A stretch of DNA of 55,170 nt from Rhodospirillaceae bacterium (GCA_002731315.1 PCBG01000002.1:205658-260827), one strand, 5' to 3'. Counted from the first letter of the stretch, positions 27,179 to 36,527 are shown. The notes: a model not told the origin generated them from the letters alone. A program made the numbers and translations.

Positions 27179-28407
27179 TCAGCAAAGCTGATAGAACCGA
27201 CATAGACACCGACAATGCGGCGAGCATAGCCCCGCCTCCATTGGCTCTCTATCTGCATTGGCCCTTTTGCCGCACGAAATGCCCATATTGTGATTTCAAC
27301 TCGCATGTCGCGGGCCAGATAGACCATGCTGCTTTTGCCAACGCTTATCGGCAGGAAATGTCCTATATGGCCACCCTTTATGGCCGTGGACGCCGCCTTC
27401 ACAGCCTGTTTCTCGGGGGCGGCACACCCAGCCTGATGCCGCCATCTCTAGTGGAAGAGATCATTGAAATGGCAGAAACCCTTTTCGGGTTTGAGTCGGG
27501 GATCGAAATAACCCTTGAAGCCAATCCAACATCCAGCGAGGCTAAAAACTTGGCAGGAATGGTAACAGCGGGCGTTAATCGCCTTTCGCTTGGTGTACAA
27601 TCACTTGACGATGCGGGGCTCGCTTTTCTTGGGCGGGAACATTCTGCCGCAGAGGCTCTGGCCGCCGTGGATGCCGCACGCCAACTTGTGTCTCGCCTGT
27701 CAATTGACCTTATCTATGCCAGAACCGGTCAAGATGAGGCTGCTTGGCGTGCCGAGTTACAGTCCGCGCTATCTATTGGGCTTGACCACATGTCGCTTTA
27801 TCAACTCACCATCGAGCCGGGCACCGGCTTTTTCACGCGATTTCGCACTGGTGAAACACTTGTCGCCAAAGATGATCTTGCCGCCGACCTTTATGACATG
27901 ACAGCCGATATGATGAAATCTGCCGGCCTGCCGGCCTATGAGGTCTCGAACCATGCACGGGCCGGACAGAAAAGCCGCCATAATCTTATTTATTGGCGCG
28001 CGCAGGACTGGATCGGGGTTGGACCGGGGGCACATGGCCGTATAACAGACGGCCATACGCGCATTGGAACGGCGACAAGACGCAACCCGGAAGGTTGGCT
28101 TGGCGATGTCCAGACAAAGGGGCACGGTATCGAAACTGAAATCCGTGACCATGGCGACGCCGTTTTGGCAGAACATTTGATGATGGGGTTGCGCCTTACC
28201 GAAGGCGTTGATCTTGTCACCATTGCGCAACGTATTGGACACCCCAAACCTTCTACTGAACAGAATCCAATACTCGACAAGGCTATTGTGGAAAGGCTGG
28301 TCGAGCTGTCCTTGCTAGAGTGGCGCAGCAATTCGCGTCTGGCAGTCACTTCCAACGGCCGTCTGATCCTGAACACCATAATTGCCAAATTACTGCCGCT
28401 AGCATGA
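27175..28407 (+). CDS. hemW: Radical SAM haem chaperone HemW
   Basis: HemW-type protein, formerly annotated as oxygen-independent coproporphyrinogen III oxidase. The 410-residue protein shows the radical-SAM cluster motif C-x3-C-x2-C in [17 protein letters not shown], then [12 protein letters not shown] and [19 protein letters not shown]. The HemW-type single cysteine spacing without the extra HemN N-terminal region supports haem trafficking rather than CPO activity. The ATG at 27175 overlaps the rdgB stop; an upstream TTG is rejected. It is convergent with the LpoA-like lipoprotein gene (23-nt gap). Confidence 0.92.
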   Translation: MISKADRTDIDTDNAASIAPPPLALYLHWPFCRTKCPYCDFNSHVAGQIDHAAFANAYRQEMSYMATLYGRGRRLHSLFLGGGTPSLMPPSLVEEIIEMAETLFGFESGIEITLEANPTSSEAKNLAGMVTAGVNRLSLGVQSLDDAGLAFLGREHSAAEALAAVDAARQLVSRLSIDLIYARTGQDEAAWRAELQSALSIGLDHMSLYQLTIEPGTGFFTRFRTGETLVAKDDLAADLYDMTADMMKSAGLPAYEVSNHARAGQKSRHNLIYWRAQDWIGVGPGAHGRITDGHTRIGTATRRNPEGWLGDVQTKGHGIETEIRDHGDAVLAEHLMMGLRLTEGVDLVTIAQRIGHPKPSTEQNPILDKAIVERLVELSLLEWRSNSRLAVTSNGRLILNTIIAKLLPLA

Positions 28408-28430
28408 TTAACTTGCAGCACGCGTCCCTG

Positions 28431-30260
28431 TCAGAGCTTATCTGGTGCGGCTCGGAAAAGAGTTGAAACCCCCGAGCCGATTTGCCGTAATTCGAAAGCC
28501 CGCCGGTTGCTGCCATCCGGGAACAGCCTGTAGGCGCCGCTGAAGCCGTTAAATCCAGAATCCGAGATAAGAGCGGCGCGCCATTGCGGCGGCTTATTGC
28601 GCGCAACCGACGAGATCATCGCCATGGCATCAAAACTCAACCGAGCCAGCGTGCCGGGTCGGCTTTCCCATGTATCGGCCCATAATGTATTGAAGCGATC
28701 ATCGTGGCTGGTAGGACGCGATGCAAACAGAGCGCCATAGAGCGATGGCTCCATCAGCAGCCGGCGCTTGTTCCACTGCGCATTCCCGAGATAGAGAACT
28801 CGTTCCGAATCAGCATCGTAATAGGCAAGGACCGGCGCGGTGCGCAGCGCGAATTCTGCCCCGCCAGCAAAAACCACCGAATCAAAACGCGGCGGCGGCA
28901 AGTCTGCAAAAGCTGGCGCTTGCTCATCTTCCCCCAGTTGCACATATCCGGTGAAATCACGAATGGCATTTTTCAGCTGATCATCTGCCGCCAGTTGCGC
29001 CTCGGATAATGTCTGCATGACCTCTGGTGTCAGACCTAGTTGTTGAAGACGCTGTACAGTGTGCGCTGCAAGGCGTTGTCCGAAAGGCGAGTCCTCAACA
29101 AGGATGGCGATCTTGGTGTGGCCAACGGTTAGCGCGTGGCCAAGCAGTAATTCGATCTGCTGTTCCGGCATATAGCCCAATAGCCAACTTGCCTGATCGG
29201 CAATCTGTACATTGTTGGACAGTGCCAGCATCGGCACACCATGCCGACCGACAATACTGCGCGCCGCAATCACAGATTGTGAAAATAAAGGACCAACAAC
29301 AATATCGACCTCGGCAGCCACAGCCTGACGCGCTGCCGTAGGCGCCTTCGGCCCCCCTGCAGTATCAAAAGACAGCAATTCGATCGACGGATCACGCATG
29401 GCAAACAGCGCCAATTCGGCACCCCGCAACAACTCAGTGCCAAGCCGGCTATTTGGTCCTGTTTGTGGGATAAGGAGTCCGACCCGCGTAACAGCTGACA
29501 CTTTTTGTGACAGCTTGAATTCCTCAGCCACGATGGGCGGATACTGGTTCGCGATCATGGCAAAGGCAGCCTCAAGCGCATCACTTGCAAGTGACACATC
29601 CGGACCTGTTGGTGCCACAGCTTCTGATGGAATATCCTTTTTCTTTTGAGCAGTTTCGATATTCCAAATAACATCCTCGATCGCATCATCTCCCGCATCG
29701 CCGGCCATGTCGCTGTCACCGGCGATCCGGCTGTTATTGTTCGCCTCCGACTGTGAAGCCGCTTTCGATAAAGTCCGGCGTGCAGCATCGGCAATGGCCG
29801 GCGCGAGAATTGCAAGTATGGTTTCGGTACCCGAAAGCCCGCTATCATTTTCGCGGGTTTCTGTGTCTACCTTTGCCGCGTCCACATTTTTTGCGGTCCC
29901 GCTGTCCACGCTACCTGGATCCGCCTCTCGACTGGCAAAGAGATCACTGACAGTAGAGGTGTTGACATCAGGTGCTTCAAGGGAGGCGATGACATCATCG
30001 ATGATATGGCCTTCTGCTTGGGTGATGTCTGTGGCAGCTATGTCTGGGGGAGCCTTGTCTGCCGAATTGCCGGTTTGCGCGGGTGATATTGTGGATGCAG
30101 TTGATGTTGTTGTCTCCAGTGCAGACGCGACATCGGTGGCGGCTTTGTCTGTGAATGTAACCGGCGCGGCTGTATTTGGTGTCTTTTCAACAGCAACACC
30201 GCAGGCTGACAGAAACATCAAAGCAACAGCAAATACTGGTTGTCTTGGCAAAGACGGCAT
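28431..30260 (-). CDS. LpoA-like lipoprotein, penicillin-binding-protein activator family
   Basis: A 609-residue envelope lipoprotein. The signal ends FLSAC with Cys20 as the lipidation site. Residues 21 to about 250 are a long Ala/Thr/Asp/Ser-rich linker of low complexity. From about residue 257 (VTRVGLLIPQTGPNSRLG) to the end is a type-1 periplasmic-binding fold (DIVVGPLFSQSVIAAR, GVPMLALSNN, IAILVEDSPFGQRLA), as in LpoA/YraM, which activates the peptidoglycan synthase PBP1A in enterics. The position beside rsmI is the classic yraL-yraM neighbourhood and supports the call. GAGGA precedes the ATG at 30260. The amino-acid-binding role of look-alike ABC binding proteins is less likely in this context. 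Confidence 0.85.
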   Translation of the reverse strand: MPSLPRQPVFAVALMFLSACGVAVEKTPNTAAPVTFTDKAATDVASALETTTSTASTISPAQTGNSADKAPPDIAATDITQAEGHIIDDVIASLEAPDVNTSTVSDLFASREADPGSVDSGTAKNVDAAKVDTETRENDSGLSGTETILAILAPAIADAARRTLSKAASQSEANNNSRIAGDSDMAGDAGDDAIEDVIWNIETAQKKKDIPSEAVAPTGPDVSLASDALEAAFAMIANQYPPIVAEEFKLSQKVSAVTRVGLLIPQTGPNSRLGTELLRGAELALFAMRDPSIELLSFDTAGGPKAPTAARQAVAAEVDIVVGPLFSQSVIAARSIVGRHGVPMLALSNNVQIADQASWLLGYMPEQQIELLLGHALTVGHTKIAILVEDSPFGQRLAAHTVQRLQQLGLTPEVMQTLSEAQLAADDQLKNAIRDFTGYVQLGEDEQAPAFADLPPPRFDSVVFAGGAEFALRTAPVLAYYDADSERVLYLGNAQWNKRRLLMEPSLYGALFASRPTSHDDRFNTLWADTWESRPGTLARLSFDAMAMISSVARNKPPQWRAALISDSGFNGFSGAYRLFPDGSNRRAFELRQIGSGVSTLFRAAPDKL

Positions 30261-30299
30261 TTGATTCCTCGATGAACGAGTTTGCATCATGACTTGTTT

Positions 30300-30328
30300 T
30301 TGCACGCAAATCATTATTCAGCTATAAT
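30300..30328 (+). promoter_or_regulatory. Candidate sigma-70 promoter for rsmI
   Basis: TTGCAC (30300-30305), a 17-nt spacer and a perfect TATAAT (30323-30328) lie 69 nt before the rsmI ATG in the divergent spacer with the LpoA-like gene. The -35 is weak beyond TTG. Confidence 0.45.
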
Positions 30329-30396
30329 AGGTGCCAAATAAAGATTATTAAACACCATTTCATGGTCTGGTTTCATCCAGATCGGAACAATTTCAT

Positions 30397-31260
30397 ATGA
30401 CACGCTCCGGATTTCTCAGCATCGTTGCCACACCGATTGGCAATCTGGGTGACTTTTCAACGCGTGCAGGGGAAACGCTGTCAAAAGCTGATATCATTGC
30501 CTGCGAAGATACCAGGGTGACAAAAAAGTTGCTGCGCCTTACCGGAACATCCGTTTCTGCTAAAATCATGGCATATCACGATCACAACGGCGAAAAAATG
30601 CGTCCCTATCTGCTGCAACGTATGGCAGGCGGCGATCATATCGCCCTCGTCAGCGATGCCGGCACGCCTCTTATATCAGACCCTGGTTACAAGCTTGTTG
30701 CGGCCTGTCAAACGGCCGGAATAGCTGTAACGACAACGCCAGGTCCCAGCGCTGTCATTGCAGGTCTGACCGTATCCGGCTTGCCAACCGATCGCTTTAT
30801 GTTCGCCGGTTTCATTCCCGGCAGCGCCAATGCACGGGCAAAGGCTTTTTCTGAAATTGCCGATATATCAGCAACGATGATCTGGTTTGATGCACCGTCG
30901 CGGCTTGCCCGCAACCTTTTGGAGATGGCGGATATTCTGGGGCAACGCCAGGCATGCATTACACGCGAATTGACCAAACTGCATGAAGAAACAATGGTTG
31001 GTGATCTGCGGGAACTTGCCGAAAGGGTTGCATCCATGACGCCGATGAAAGGCGAATTGGTTCTCGTGGTAGCGGGCCGAACAGGAGATGTGAATGTGAT
31101 GGATGATACAGCGCTGACCAAATTGTTGCGCGCTGAAATGGACGGCCAGCGGTTGCGAGATGCGGTCGCCAATGTAGTCAGTGCCACCGGCATTGCTAAA
31201 AACCGTGTCTATCGCATCGCGCTTGCCGTTGCCGATGACAGCACCATGACCGAAGATTGA
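30397..31260 (+). CDS. rsmI: 16S rRNA (cytidine-1402 2'-O) methyltransferase RsmI
   Basis: Methylates the ribose of C1402 in the ribosomal decoding centre. The 287-residue SAM-dependent tetrapyrrole-methylase-fold protein opens with LSIVATPIGNLGDFSTRA, followed by IIACEDTRVTKKLL, HDHNGEKM, the glycine-rich ALVSDAGTPLISDPGY and TTPGPSAVIAGLTVSGL, all hallmarks of RsmI/YraL. It is divergent from the LpoA-like lipoprotein gene and followed by the remains of yraN, preserving the ancient yraM-yraL-yraN order. Confidence 0.96.
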   Translation: MTRSGFLSIVATPIGNLGDFSTRAGETLSKADIIACEDTRVTKKLLRLTGTSVSAKIMAYHDHNGEKMRPYLLQRMAGGDHIALVSDAGTPLISDPGYKLVAACQTAGIAVTTTPGPSAVIAGLTVSGLPTDRFMFAGFIPGSANARAKAFSEIADISATMIWFDAPSRLARNLLEMADILGQRQACITRELTKLHEETMVGDLRELAERVASMTPMKGELVLVVAGRTGDVNVMDDTALTKLLRAEMDGQRLRDAVANVVSATGIAKNRVYRIALAVADDSTMTED

Positions 31261-31287
31261 CCCATCCGCATACCGATCTCTTGCTCC

Positions 31288-31560
31288 ATGAGCCGCGGCA
31301 TTCACCGGTTGATCAACAACGCCGTCCCGAGCAAGGCGGCAGAATCTCCCGCGATCATCTCAGTGGTTGTCTGTTTTCACCAGATGTTTGCTTGGCGTTG
31401 GAGATGCCGTGCTGGCGAAATTGATCTTGTTGCTCTCCAAGGACGAGCCATCTGCTCCGTCGAGGCGAGATGTTGGCGTCAACTCGGTGTGGCTAACGCG
31501 CCGTTTCCGCACCAACAGTAACGTACAATCCGTATTACCGGGGATTTTGCAAGCCGGCGG
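31288..31560 (+). pseudogene. yraN: Degenerate yraN (UPF0102, predicted nuclease-fold protein)
   Basis: Remnant of a YraN gene with frameshifts. The conserved UPF0102 core is still readable at 31390-31470 as WRWRCRAGEIDLVALQGR followed by ICSVEAR, matching the family 'R-c-GEIDLIa-r-g-lVFVEVK' block. The expected N-terminal motif appears in a different frame (RRPEQGGRIS, around 31322-31350), and a possible C-terminal helix (LTRRFRTN) appears in a third frame near 31490. The in-frame stop comes straight after the core. The place between rsmI and a BON lipoprotein is where intact yraN is expected. The remaining 220 nt to the next start codon hold no supported gene. Confidence 0.6.
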
Positions 31561-31778
31561 GGAATCTCACGTAATCTTGAATGACTGTTTGAGCTGGTAC
31601 AATCCGGCTGGCCGTCAACAGCCTTTCGATAGATTTTGCGGCATCCTCCGGACGCGTGTAAGGAATCACCAGGCAGAAACACACTTCGCAGGCCTTGACC
31701 GGTGACGGGCCAAGCGGCACATTGGCACAACTTGACGCCGGTGCATTTTCGCCACCACTTGAAAAGGGATCGCTCCTG

Positions 31779-32369
31779 ATGAATTCCGCTTTGAAACCCA
31801 TCGCTCTTCTTGGGCTCGTTAGCCTTATACTTTCTGGGTGTGCAAGCGCCGTGCTTGGCGTGGGAACTGCCGCCGTTGCGGCTTCAAGTACCGAAAAAGG
31901 GTTAACTACCTCAGTTTCAGACGGCCTAATCTTCACAAAAATTCACGATAAGTTTGTGCAGGCGGACGCCAGCCTTTCAACTGCACTGGATGTCACCGTC
32001 AATGATGGTGCTGTGCTACTGACTGGCAAGGTGACGACACCGGAAGAAAGAGTTTTGGCAACAAAACTGTCCTGGGAAGTAAAGGGAGTACGTGAAGTTG
32101 TTAATGAAGTTCAGATCACCGATAAATCATCACTAAAGGACGTCGCTAAGGACTTGGCTGCAGGTGCGCAGTTGCGCGGCAAGCTGATTGGTGACACGAA
32201 AGTATCCTCTCTCAATTTCAGCATCGATGTAGTGAATAGCGTTGTTTATCTATCCGGAGTTGCCAAAGATTCGGAGGAGATGAACCGGGTGGTGAGCCAT
32301 GCGCGCGAATTGAGATTTGCCAAACAGGTGGTGAATTACATCTCGTTGCTGGCGGATCAACGCGATTAG
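31779..32369 (+). CDS. BON-domain lipoprotein (OsmY/DolP-like)
   Basis: A 196-residue predicted lipoprotein with signal [12 protein letters not shown] (lipid on Cys21). Two BON domains follow: one around residues 50-110 ([20 protein letters not shown], then [13 protein letters not shown]) and one around 125-190 ([18 protein letters not shown], then [15 protein letters not shown]). BON proteins bind phospholipid surfaces and help maintain the envelope; DolP/YraP sits beside yraN in E. coli, matching this locus. The ATG at 31779 has AAGGGA upstream. An in-frame extension to 31695 would displace the signal peptide and is rejected. Confidence 0.9.
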   Translation: MNSALKPIALLGLVSLILSGCASAVLGVGTAAVAASSTEKGLTTSVSDGLIFTKIHDKFVQADASLSTALDVTVNDGAVLLTGKVTTPEERVLATKLSWEVKGVREVVNEVQITDKSSLKDVAKDLAAGAQLRGKLIGDTKVSSLNFSIDVVNSVVYLSGVAKDSEEMNRVVSHARELRFAKQVVNYISLLADQRD

Positions 32370-32376
32370 CACCGGC

Positions 32377-33345
32377 ATGGCTCTGACAGTTGCTATTCAG
32401 ATGGACCCGATCGGGTCTATCGATATCATTGGAGACACCTCCTTCGCCCTTGGCCTTGAGGCGCAAGAGCGCGGCCATCATCTCTGGTATTACACCCCGG
32501 ATAGTCTGTCCCTGAACGCCGGACGCGTGGAGGCTACCGGCCAGTCCCTGAAATTGCGCGATGTGGCGGGAGATCATTTTGACGTCGGCAACCGCGAAGT
32601 ACGGGCGCTGTCGGATTTCGATGTGATCCTGATGCGGCAGGACCCGCCGTTTGACATGAACTACATCACCGCGACACATCTGCTAGAAATGTTGCCAGCC
32701 TCGACCATGGTGGTAAACAATCCAGCAGCAGTACGAAACGCGCCTGAGAAACTGCTTGTTACCCTGTTTCCGGATCTGATGCCGCCGACATTGATCAGCC
32801 GTGACCTGAACGTCATTCGGTCGTTTAGGGACACGCATCAGGATATAATCATCAAACCTTTGTTCGGGAATGGTGGTGCCGGTGTATTCCGTCTGCCACC
32901 CGACGATCAAAATTTTCATTCGCTTCTTGAAATGTTCTTTGGCTCCAGCCGGGAGCCTGTGATGGTGCAGGCCTATCTGCCAGCGGTACGCGCCGGTGAC
33001 AAACGCATCATTCTCATCGATGGTAAACCTGTGGGGGCGGTAAATCGGGTTCCCGGTACCGGTGAGGCGCGATCAAACCTCCATATTGGCGGCACCGCCG
33101 TAGCCAGTGACCTGACACCGCGTGACCACGAGATTTGTGCACGCATAGAGCCAATCCTGAAAGCGCGCGGCTTGCTCTTCGTCGGTATCGACGTCATTGG
33201 TGATTTCCTAACCGAAATTAATGTCACATCACCGACCGGCATTCGCGAAATACAGCGTCTGTCCGGCATTGATATCGCCGCGCTGACGTGGGCCACCATC
33301 GAAACACAGCGCGGCAGTCACGCCAGTAACCACATCGCAAAATAG
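32377..33345 (+). CDS. gshB: Glutathione synthetase
   Basis: ATP-grasp ligase joining gamma-glutamylcysteine and glycine. The 322-residue length is normal. It opens with [20 protein letters not shown], and shows [29 protein letters not shown], the ATP-grasp [16 protein letters not shown], and the C-terminal [23 protein letters not shown] metal-binding stretch. The start lies seven nt after the BON lipoprotein stop, so the two are probably co-transcribed. Remnants of comM abut its 3' end on the opposite strand. Confidence 0.97.
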   Translation: MALTVAIQMDPIGSIDIIGDTSFALGLEAQERGHHLWYYTPDSLSLNAGRVEATGQSLKLRDVAGDHFDVGNREVRALSDFDVILMRQDPPFDMNYITATHLLEMLPASTMVVNNPAAVRNAPEKLLVTLFPDLMPPTLISRDLNVIRSFRDTHQDIIIKPLFGNGGAGVFRLPPDDQNFHSLLEMFFGSSREPVMVQAYLPAVRAGDKRIILIDGKPVGAVNRVPGTGEARSNLHIGGTAVASDLTPRDHEICARIEPILKARGLLFVGIDVIGDFLTEINVTSPTGIREIQRLSGIDIAALTWATIETQRGSHASNHIAK

Positions 33346-33349
33346 ACCA

Positions 33350-33692
33350 GCGTCCTGGTGAGGTGATTGGCACGGGTCACGATAGGGGCTTCTTTTGATC
33401 AACCCGCCTGTGGTAGGCAGTTGCTCGGCGATCGAGTGCAACATCGTGACACCAAACCCCTCTCGCAGTAAAAGGGTCGCAACAAACCAGGAAGATGCAC
33501 CGCAAAAATAGACTTTCCTGTACCGGATGAACTAATCATCAGTAGATTATAGCGCCCTGCCGAAGCAATTTCGGGCACCAGACGCGCTGTTTGCTGTACA
33601 CGAAGATCAAGCATATCTGGTGAATCACTTAATGCTAACAATGATCCAAGTTTCGGTGCTGGCAGGAACTGCGCGCAGCGCAGATGCCTCAA
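33350..33692 (-). pseudogene. comM: Degenerate comM/yifB (Mg-chelatase-like AAA ATPase)
   Basis: A fragment of about 115 codons from a protein normally of about 500. The first frame (33692 down to about 33450) reads HLRCAQFLPAPK, then EIASAGRYNLLMI, a P-loop SSGTGKS (33530-33510) and HLPGLL, matching the ComM '[32 protein letters not shown]' block. The match continues after a frameshift near 33450 as VTMLHSIAEQLPTTGGLIKR and SPYRDP, equivalent to ComM 'EVTxIHSVAGxLPxGGLIxRRPFRxPHHS'. The N-terminal Lon-like part is missing where the HIT gene lies, and the rest is cut off at gshB. gshB beside comM is a common alphaproteobacterial arrangement. Confidence 0.8.
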
Positions 33693-33742
33693 CAGTGCCC
33701 GCCCGATTTATCCTAAAAACCGCCCGCACCTGTTCAAGTGAT

Positions 33743-34105
33743 TCAGCTGCGGGACAGCATCCTGCCGACAGGTTCACCACCAAGAACATGCATATGAAGA
33801 TGCGGCACCTCCTGATGTCCGTTGGCACCGATATTGGAAATCACGCGGAAGCCAGTTTCCGCAATGCCGGTAATTTCAGCGACATGCGCAATCATGCGTG
33901 TAAATGCAACCTGTTCCTCGGCCGTTGCGTTGGCAGAAAAATCAAGCCAGTCGACATATTGACCCTTTGGAATCACCAGCACGTGGACAGCGCGGGCCGG
34001 GTTTATATCTTCAAATGCGAGGGTGAATTCATCTTCAGCAACTATCTTGTTTGAGATTTCACCACGTAGGATTTGTGCAAAGATATTGCTGTCATCATAC
34101 GTCAT
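33743..34105 (-). CDS. HIT-family protein (histidine triad nucleotide-binding)
   Basis: Small nucleotide hydrolase/transferase fold. The 120-residue protein opens with SNIFAQILRGEISNKIV and DEFTLAFEDINPARAVHVLV, and ends with the histidine triad PHLHMHVLGG (H-x-H-x-H). HinT-type members hydrolyse purine nucleoside phosphoramidates; the physiological substrate in bacteria is not settled. The ATG at 34105 shares one nt with the stop of the upstream acetyltransferase gene (TGATG), so the two are translationally coupled; a TTG one codon earlier is possible. Confidence 0.93.
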   Translation of the reverse strand: MTYDDSNIFAQILRGEISNKIVAEDEFTLAFEDINPARAVHVLVIPKGQYVDWLDFSANATAEEQVAFTRMIAHVAEITGIAETGFRVISNIGANGHQEVPHLHMHVLGGEPVGRMLSRS

Positions 34106-34650
34106 CAAGCTAGTTCCTTGTGATAATAGAACCCCGTTACATATTCATCTCCAACCCGCGCATAATAGGCATTCGTGCCGTAATGCAGAAAGCCGCAGGC
34201 CTCGAATGATTGAATGGCACGGATCTGAGTAGCGCGCACGTCAAGATTGACCATGGTGAAACCCTTTGATTTGGCCAGCGCCTCAGCTTCACCGATGAGG
34301 AGCGCGGCAAGACCATGACCACGCGCCCAAGGCGCCACAAAAAAAGTGGTCAAATTGCAGGAAAAAGCTTGCGCCTCGTTATTACGAGGCGGACAGATAA
34401 TCTGACAGCTGCCGGCGATAACCTTGTCTAAACGTACCACTACCAAATGACGTTCGGGGATCATCTGAACACCCCGCCAATAATCCTCCATTACGGAACG
34501 TGGCGGTGGGGATAGCCAGCCAAAACCACCTCCGGACAGGATAGCCTCATCAGCCGCGTCACACAACTCGTCAAGATCACTGCTGTTCAGTCGTGCCGGT
34601 GTTTCCACCGATCTCTTTGCGGCACGGCCGATCAGTTTTTCGGGCGTCAT
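34105..34650 (-). CDS. GNAT-family N-acetyltransferase
   Basis: A 181-residue acetyl-CoA-dependent acyltransferase. The core GNAT strand and P-loop are visible as LTTFFVAPWARGHGLAALLI (the 'V-P-x-x-R-G-x-G' acetyl-CoA loop), followed by the helix GEAEALAKSKGFTMVNLDV and the terminal AIQSFEACGFLHYGTN. The substrate is unknown. The ATG at 34650 has AAAAGG upstream; a start 21 nt earlier lacks support. It is coupled to the HIT gene. Confidence 0.85.
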   Translation of the reverse strand: MTPEKLIGRAAKRSVETPARLNSSDLDELCDAADEAILSGGGFGWLSPPPRSVMEDYWRGVQMIPERHLVVVRLDKVIAGSCQIICPPRNNEAQAFSCNLTTFFVAPWARGHGLAALLIGEAEALAKSKGFTMVNLDVRATQIRAIQSFEACGFLHYGTNAYYARVGDEYVTGFYYHKELA

Positions 34651-34767
34651 ATTGCACCTTTTCCAGAACAACGCTGGTTAATCTTACGTTTAATACGACG
34701 CGTATGTATCACAGGCTGCGCTTTTCACAAAATCACGAAAGCTAATTTGTGTTGGCAGAAAGCAGGC

Positions 34768-35142
34768 TCAGGATTTGTTTAGCCGACCTATTTCTTCTTC
34801 GATGACATCGATTATGCGCGCGCAAGCAGCGGAATCAAAGTTGCGGATGTTGCCCGCCACGAGATTAGCCAGCTGTACTGCCATTGAATCACATCTCGTG
34901 GCATCGATGGTGGGTTTTGGGTGTGACATCGCAGCCAGTGATTTCAATTCCTCCGCATCATCCCAAATCAGACCCAACCAGACACAGATCTGATCAACAA
35001 GAGGCGCCGACGGCTTACCGCGAGCACCATTCTCCAGTGCCGAAATATAGGCCTTCGAAACACCAAGTGCAGCCGCTTGCTGCTGTTGTGTCAAACCGCG
35101 GGATGCGCGCAATTGCTGCATCTTTTCGCCAAAGGGTGTCAT
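34768..35142 (-). CDS. XRE-family helix-turn-helix transcriptional regulator
   Basis: A 124-residue protein with an N-terminal Cro/C1-type HTH: LRASRGLTQQQQAAALGVSK (about residues 11-30), then AYISALENGARGKPSAPLVD. The rest is helical with no recognised sensor domain. Its ATG shares one nt with the stop of the Smr gene (TAATG). The Smr-XRE pair is conserved in alphaproteobacteria near the origin-left cluster; the regulator's targets are unknown. Confidence 0.88.
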   Translation of the reverse strand: MTPFGEKMQQLRASRGLTQQQQAAALGVSKAYISALENGARGKPSAPLVDQICVWLGLIWDDAEELKSLAAMSHPKPTIDATRCDSMAVQLANLVAGNIRNFDSAACARIIDVIEEEIGRLNKS

Positions 35143-35690
35143 TATAAATTTCGTGTACGGCGCAGCATGACATATAACGCACCCTCACCGCCATCCGCCT
35201 GAGTTGCGTTAGAAATTGCCAAAATTCGACCGGACAGCGGCGACGTTTTCAACCATTTCGGCACAAGCCGGCGCAGCACGCCCTGGCCCCCGCGTCCCTT
35301 CCCTGTAATGACAAGGACGCAACGGTGATGGGCCGTTGATGCACTATCGATAAAGCGTGCAAGACTGCGCTCAGCCTGTGCTGCTGTCATGCCATGTAGA
35401 TCAAGACGTGCACCGATCTCCAGATTACCCTGAACGAGCCGGCGGCGCGACGCCCGGTCAATCCCGGCATGTTCGCCGGCAGAAACATCTATCGGCTTTG
35501 GTTGTTTGGGTGCCACCGCTAAACGCGCTGCGGATTCCTTGATGTTTTTTTTCTGCTTTTCTCGGGACGGACTGCGTATCGCCGACTTTGCTGCCGTCAG
35601 TTCGGCGTCCTGGTTATACGGCGTGACACCGCGTGTGACTTTCTGCCACAACGATGTGTCATCATCGGGATGTCTGCCAGATCCGGTCAT
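35142..35690 (-). CDS. Smr/MutS2-type endonuclease domain protein
   Basis: A 182-residue protein whose C-terminal half is a Smr domain: ARLDLHGMTAAQAERSLARF with the LDLHG motif (about residue 97), and VLVITGKGRGGQGVLRRLVP with the TGKG loop. Smr domains have nicking or RNase activity in characterised proteins. The N-terminus is charged and probably flexible. It follows tim44 after 26 nt. In several alphaproteobacteria an mltA-type lytic transglycosylase gene lies between tim44 and this gene; none is present here. Confidence 0.9.
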   Translation of the reverse strand: MTGSGRHPDDDTSLWQKVTRGVTPYNQDAELTAAKSAIRSPSREKQKKNIKESAARLAVAPKQPKPIDVSAGEHAGIDRASRRRLVQGNLEIGARLDLHGMTAAQAERSLARFIDSASTAHHRCVLVITGKGRGGQGVLRRLVPKWLKTSPLSGRILAISNATQADGGEGALYVMLRRTRNL

Positions 35691-35716
35691 GGGTTTTCAT
35701 GCCCCCGGGTGTTGGT

Positions 35717-36382
35717 TCAGTCCTCGCCCGGCGCTTCGGTCTCGGCGAGTTTCCAGTTTGGATCATCCAGCGTCAGGTCGCGTTCAAAAGTCCAGATATC
35801 CACGAGATTGCGCTTTCCGGTATCCTCATCTTCAATACTGTTACCGTCAGAATCTGTGAGGGTGCGAGTCTGAGTAGACTCAAACCGAACGGTCACGGAT
35901 GCAACATTGTCAAACACCTTGGCATTAAAAATCTCAACGGCTTTTAGCTCGTCAAGCATAATCTCCAGATTTTCGCCGTCAGTGCTGCGTTGCTGTATCG
36001 ATGTGGTAAAACTCTGCATAAGTTCGTAGCTCAGGAGACGCTTCAGCAGCGCAATATCACCTGCAGCATAGGCCTGCAGAATCATGTCAAACGCCATTTT
36101 GGCTCCGTCAAGAAACTGACTTTCGGAAAACTGCTTGTCGGCCTTGCGCAGCGCGTCGATCCCGTGTCCGTCATTTATCGCTGTCTTGCGGCCGGAATCA
36201 ATAGGGATTACGTCAGCAGCCGCCTCAAATTTACTTGTGTTAGGTTGCTGCTCCTCATAGCCGGTGCGTTGCCCCAGCACCGAGCGAAGGCGCAGCACAA
36301 GCAGCACGGCAATAACAGCGAAAATTATAATATCGATAAAAGGCACGATCTCCCCCAGCGGGATGTTTGGATCCGTTCGCAC
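35717..36382 (-). CDS. Tim44/TimA-like domain protein
   Basis: A 221-residue inner-membrane-anchored protein. The N-terminus is a single hydrophobic anchor (PFIDIIIFAVIAVLLVLRLR, about residues 13-32) followed by SVLGQRTGYEEQQP. The C-terminal Tim44 domain starts near residue 80, with AKMAFDMILQAYAAGDIALL and ends with the strand-rich WTFERDLTLDDPNWKLAETE. In alphaproteobacteria this family is linked to the cell envelope rather than mitochondrial-type import. The start is a GTG with AAGAGA upstream; no suitable ATG exists before the membrane segment. It is divergent from fxsA. Confidence 0.9.
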   Translation of the reverse strand: MRTDPNIPLGEIVPFIDIIIFAVIAVLLVLRLRSVLGQRTGYEEQQPNTSKFEAAADVIPIDSGRKTAINDGHGIDALRKADKQFSESQFLDGAKMAFDMILQAYAAGDIALLKRLLSYELMQSFTTSIQQRSTDGENLEIMLDELKAVEIFNAKVFDNVASVTVRFESTQTRTLTDSDGNSIEDEDTGKRNLVDIWTFERDLTLDDPNWKLAETEAPGED

Positions 36383-36527
36383 AGTCTCTTACAATGCGGA
36401 TATACAGTCTACATATGTTATGTAAATGATACGGCAAGTTGCCACCAGCTAATTATTTCCTCACCTACCAGGCATGCAGGGTGCGGTGGCCGGATTTTTG
36501 AGTGTCTGCAACAGAAAAGGCAAAAAA

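Noticed and set aside
31535..31936. Antisense open frame of 133 codons over the BON lipoprotein start
   Set aside because: It overlaps a clear lipoprotein gene on the other strand, has no ribosome-binding site and no recognised motif.
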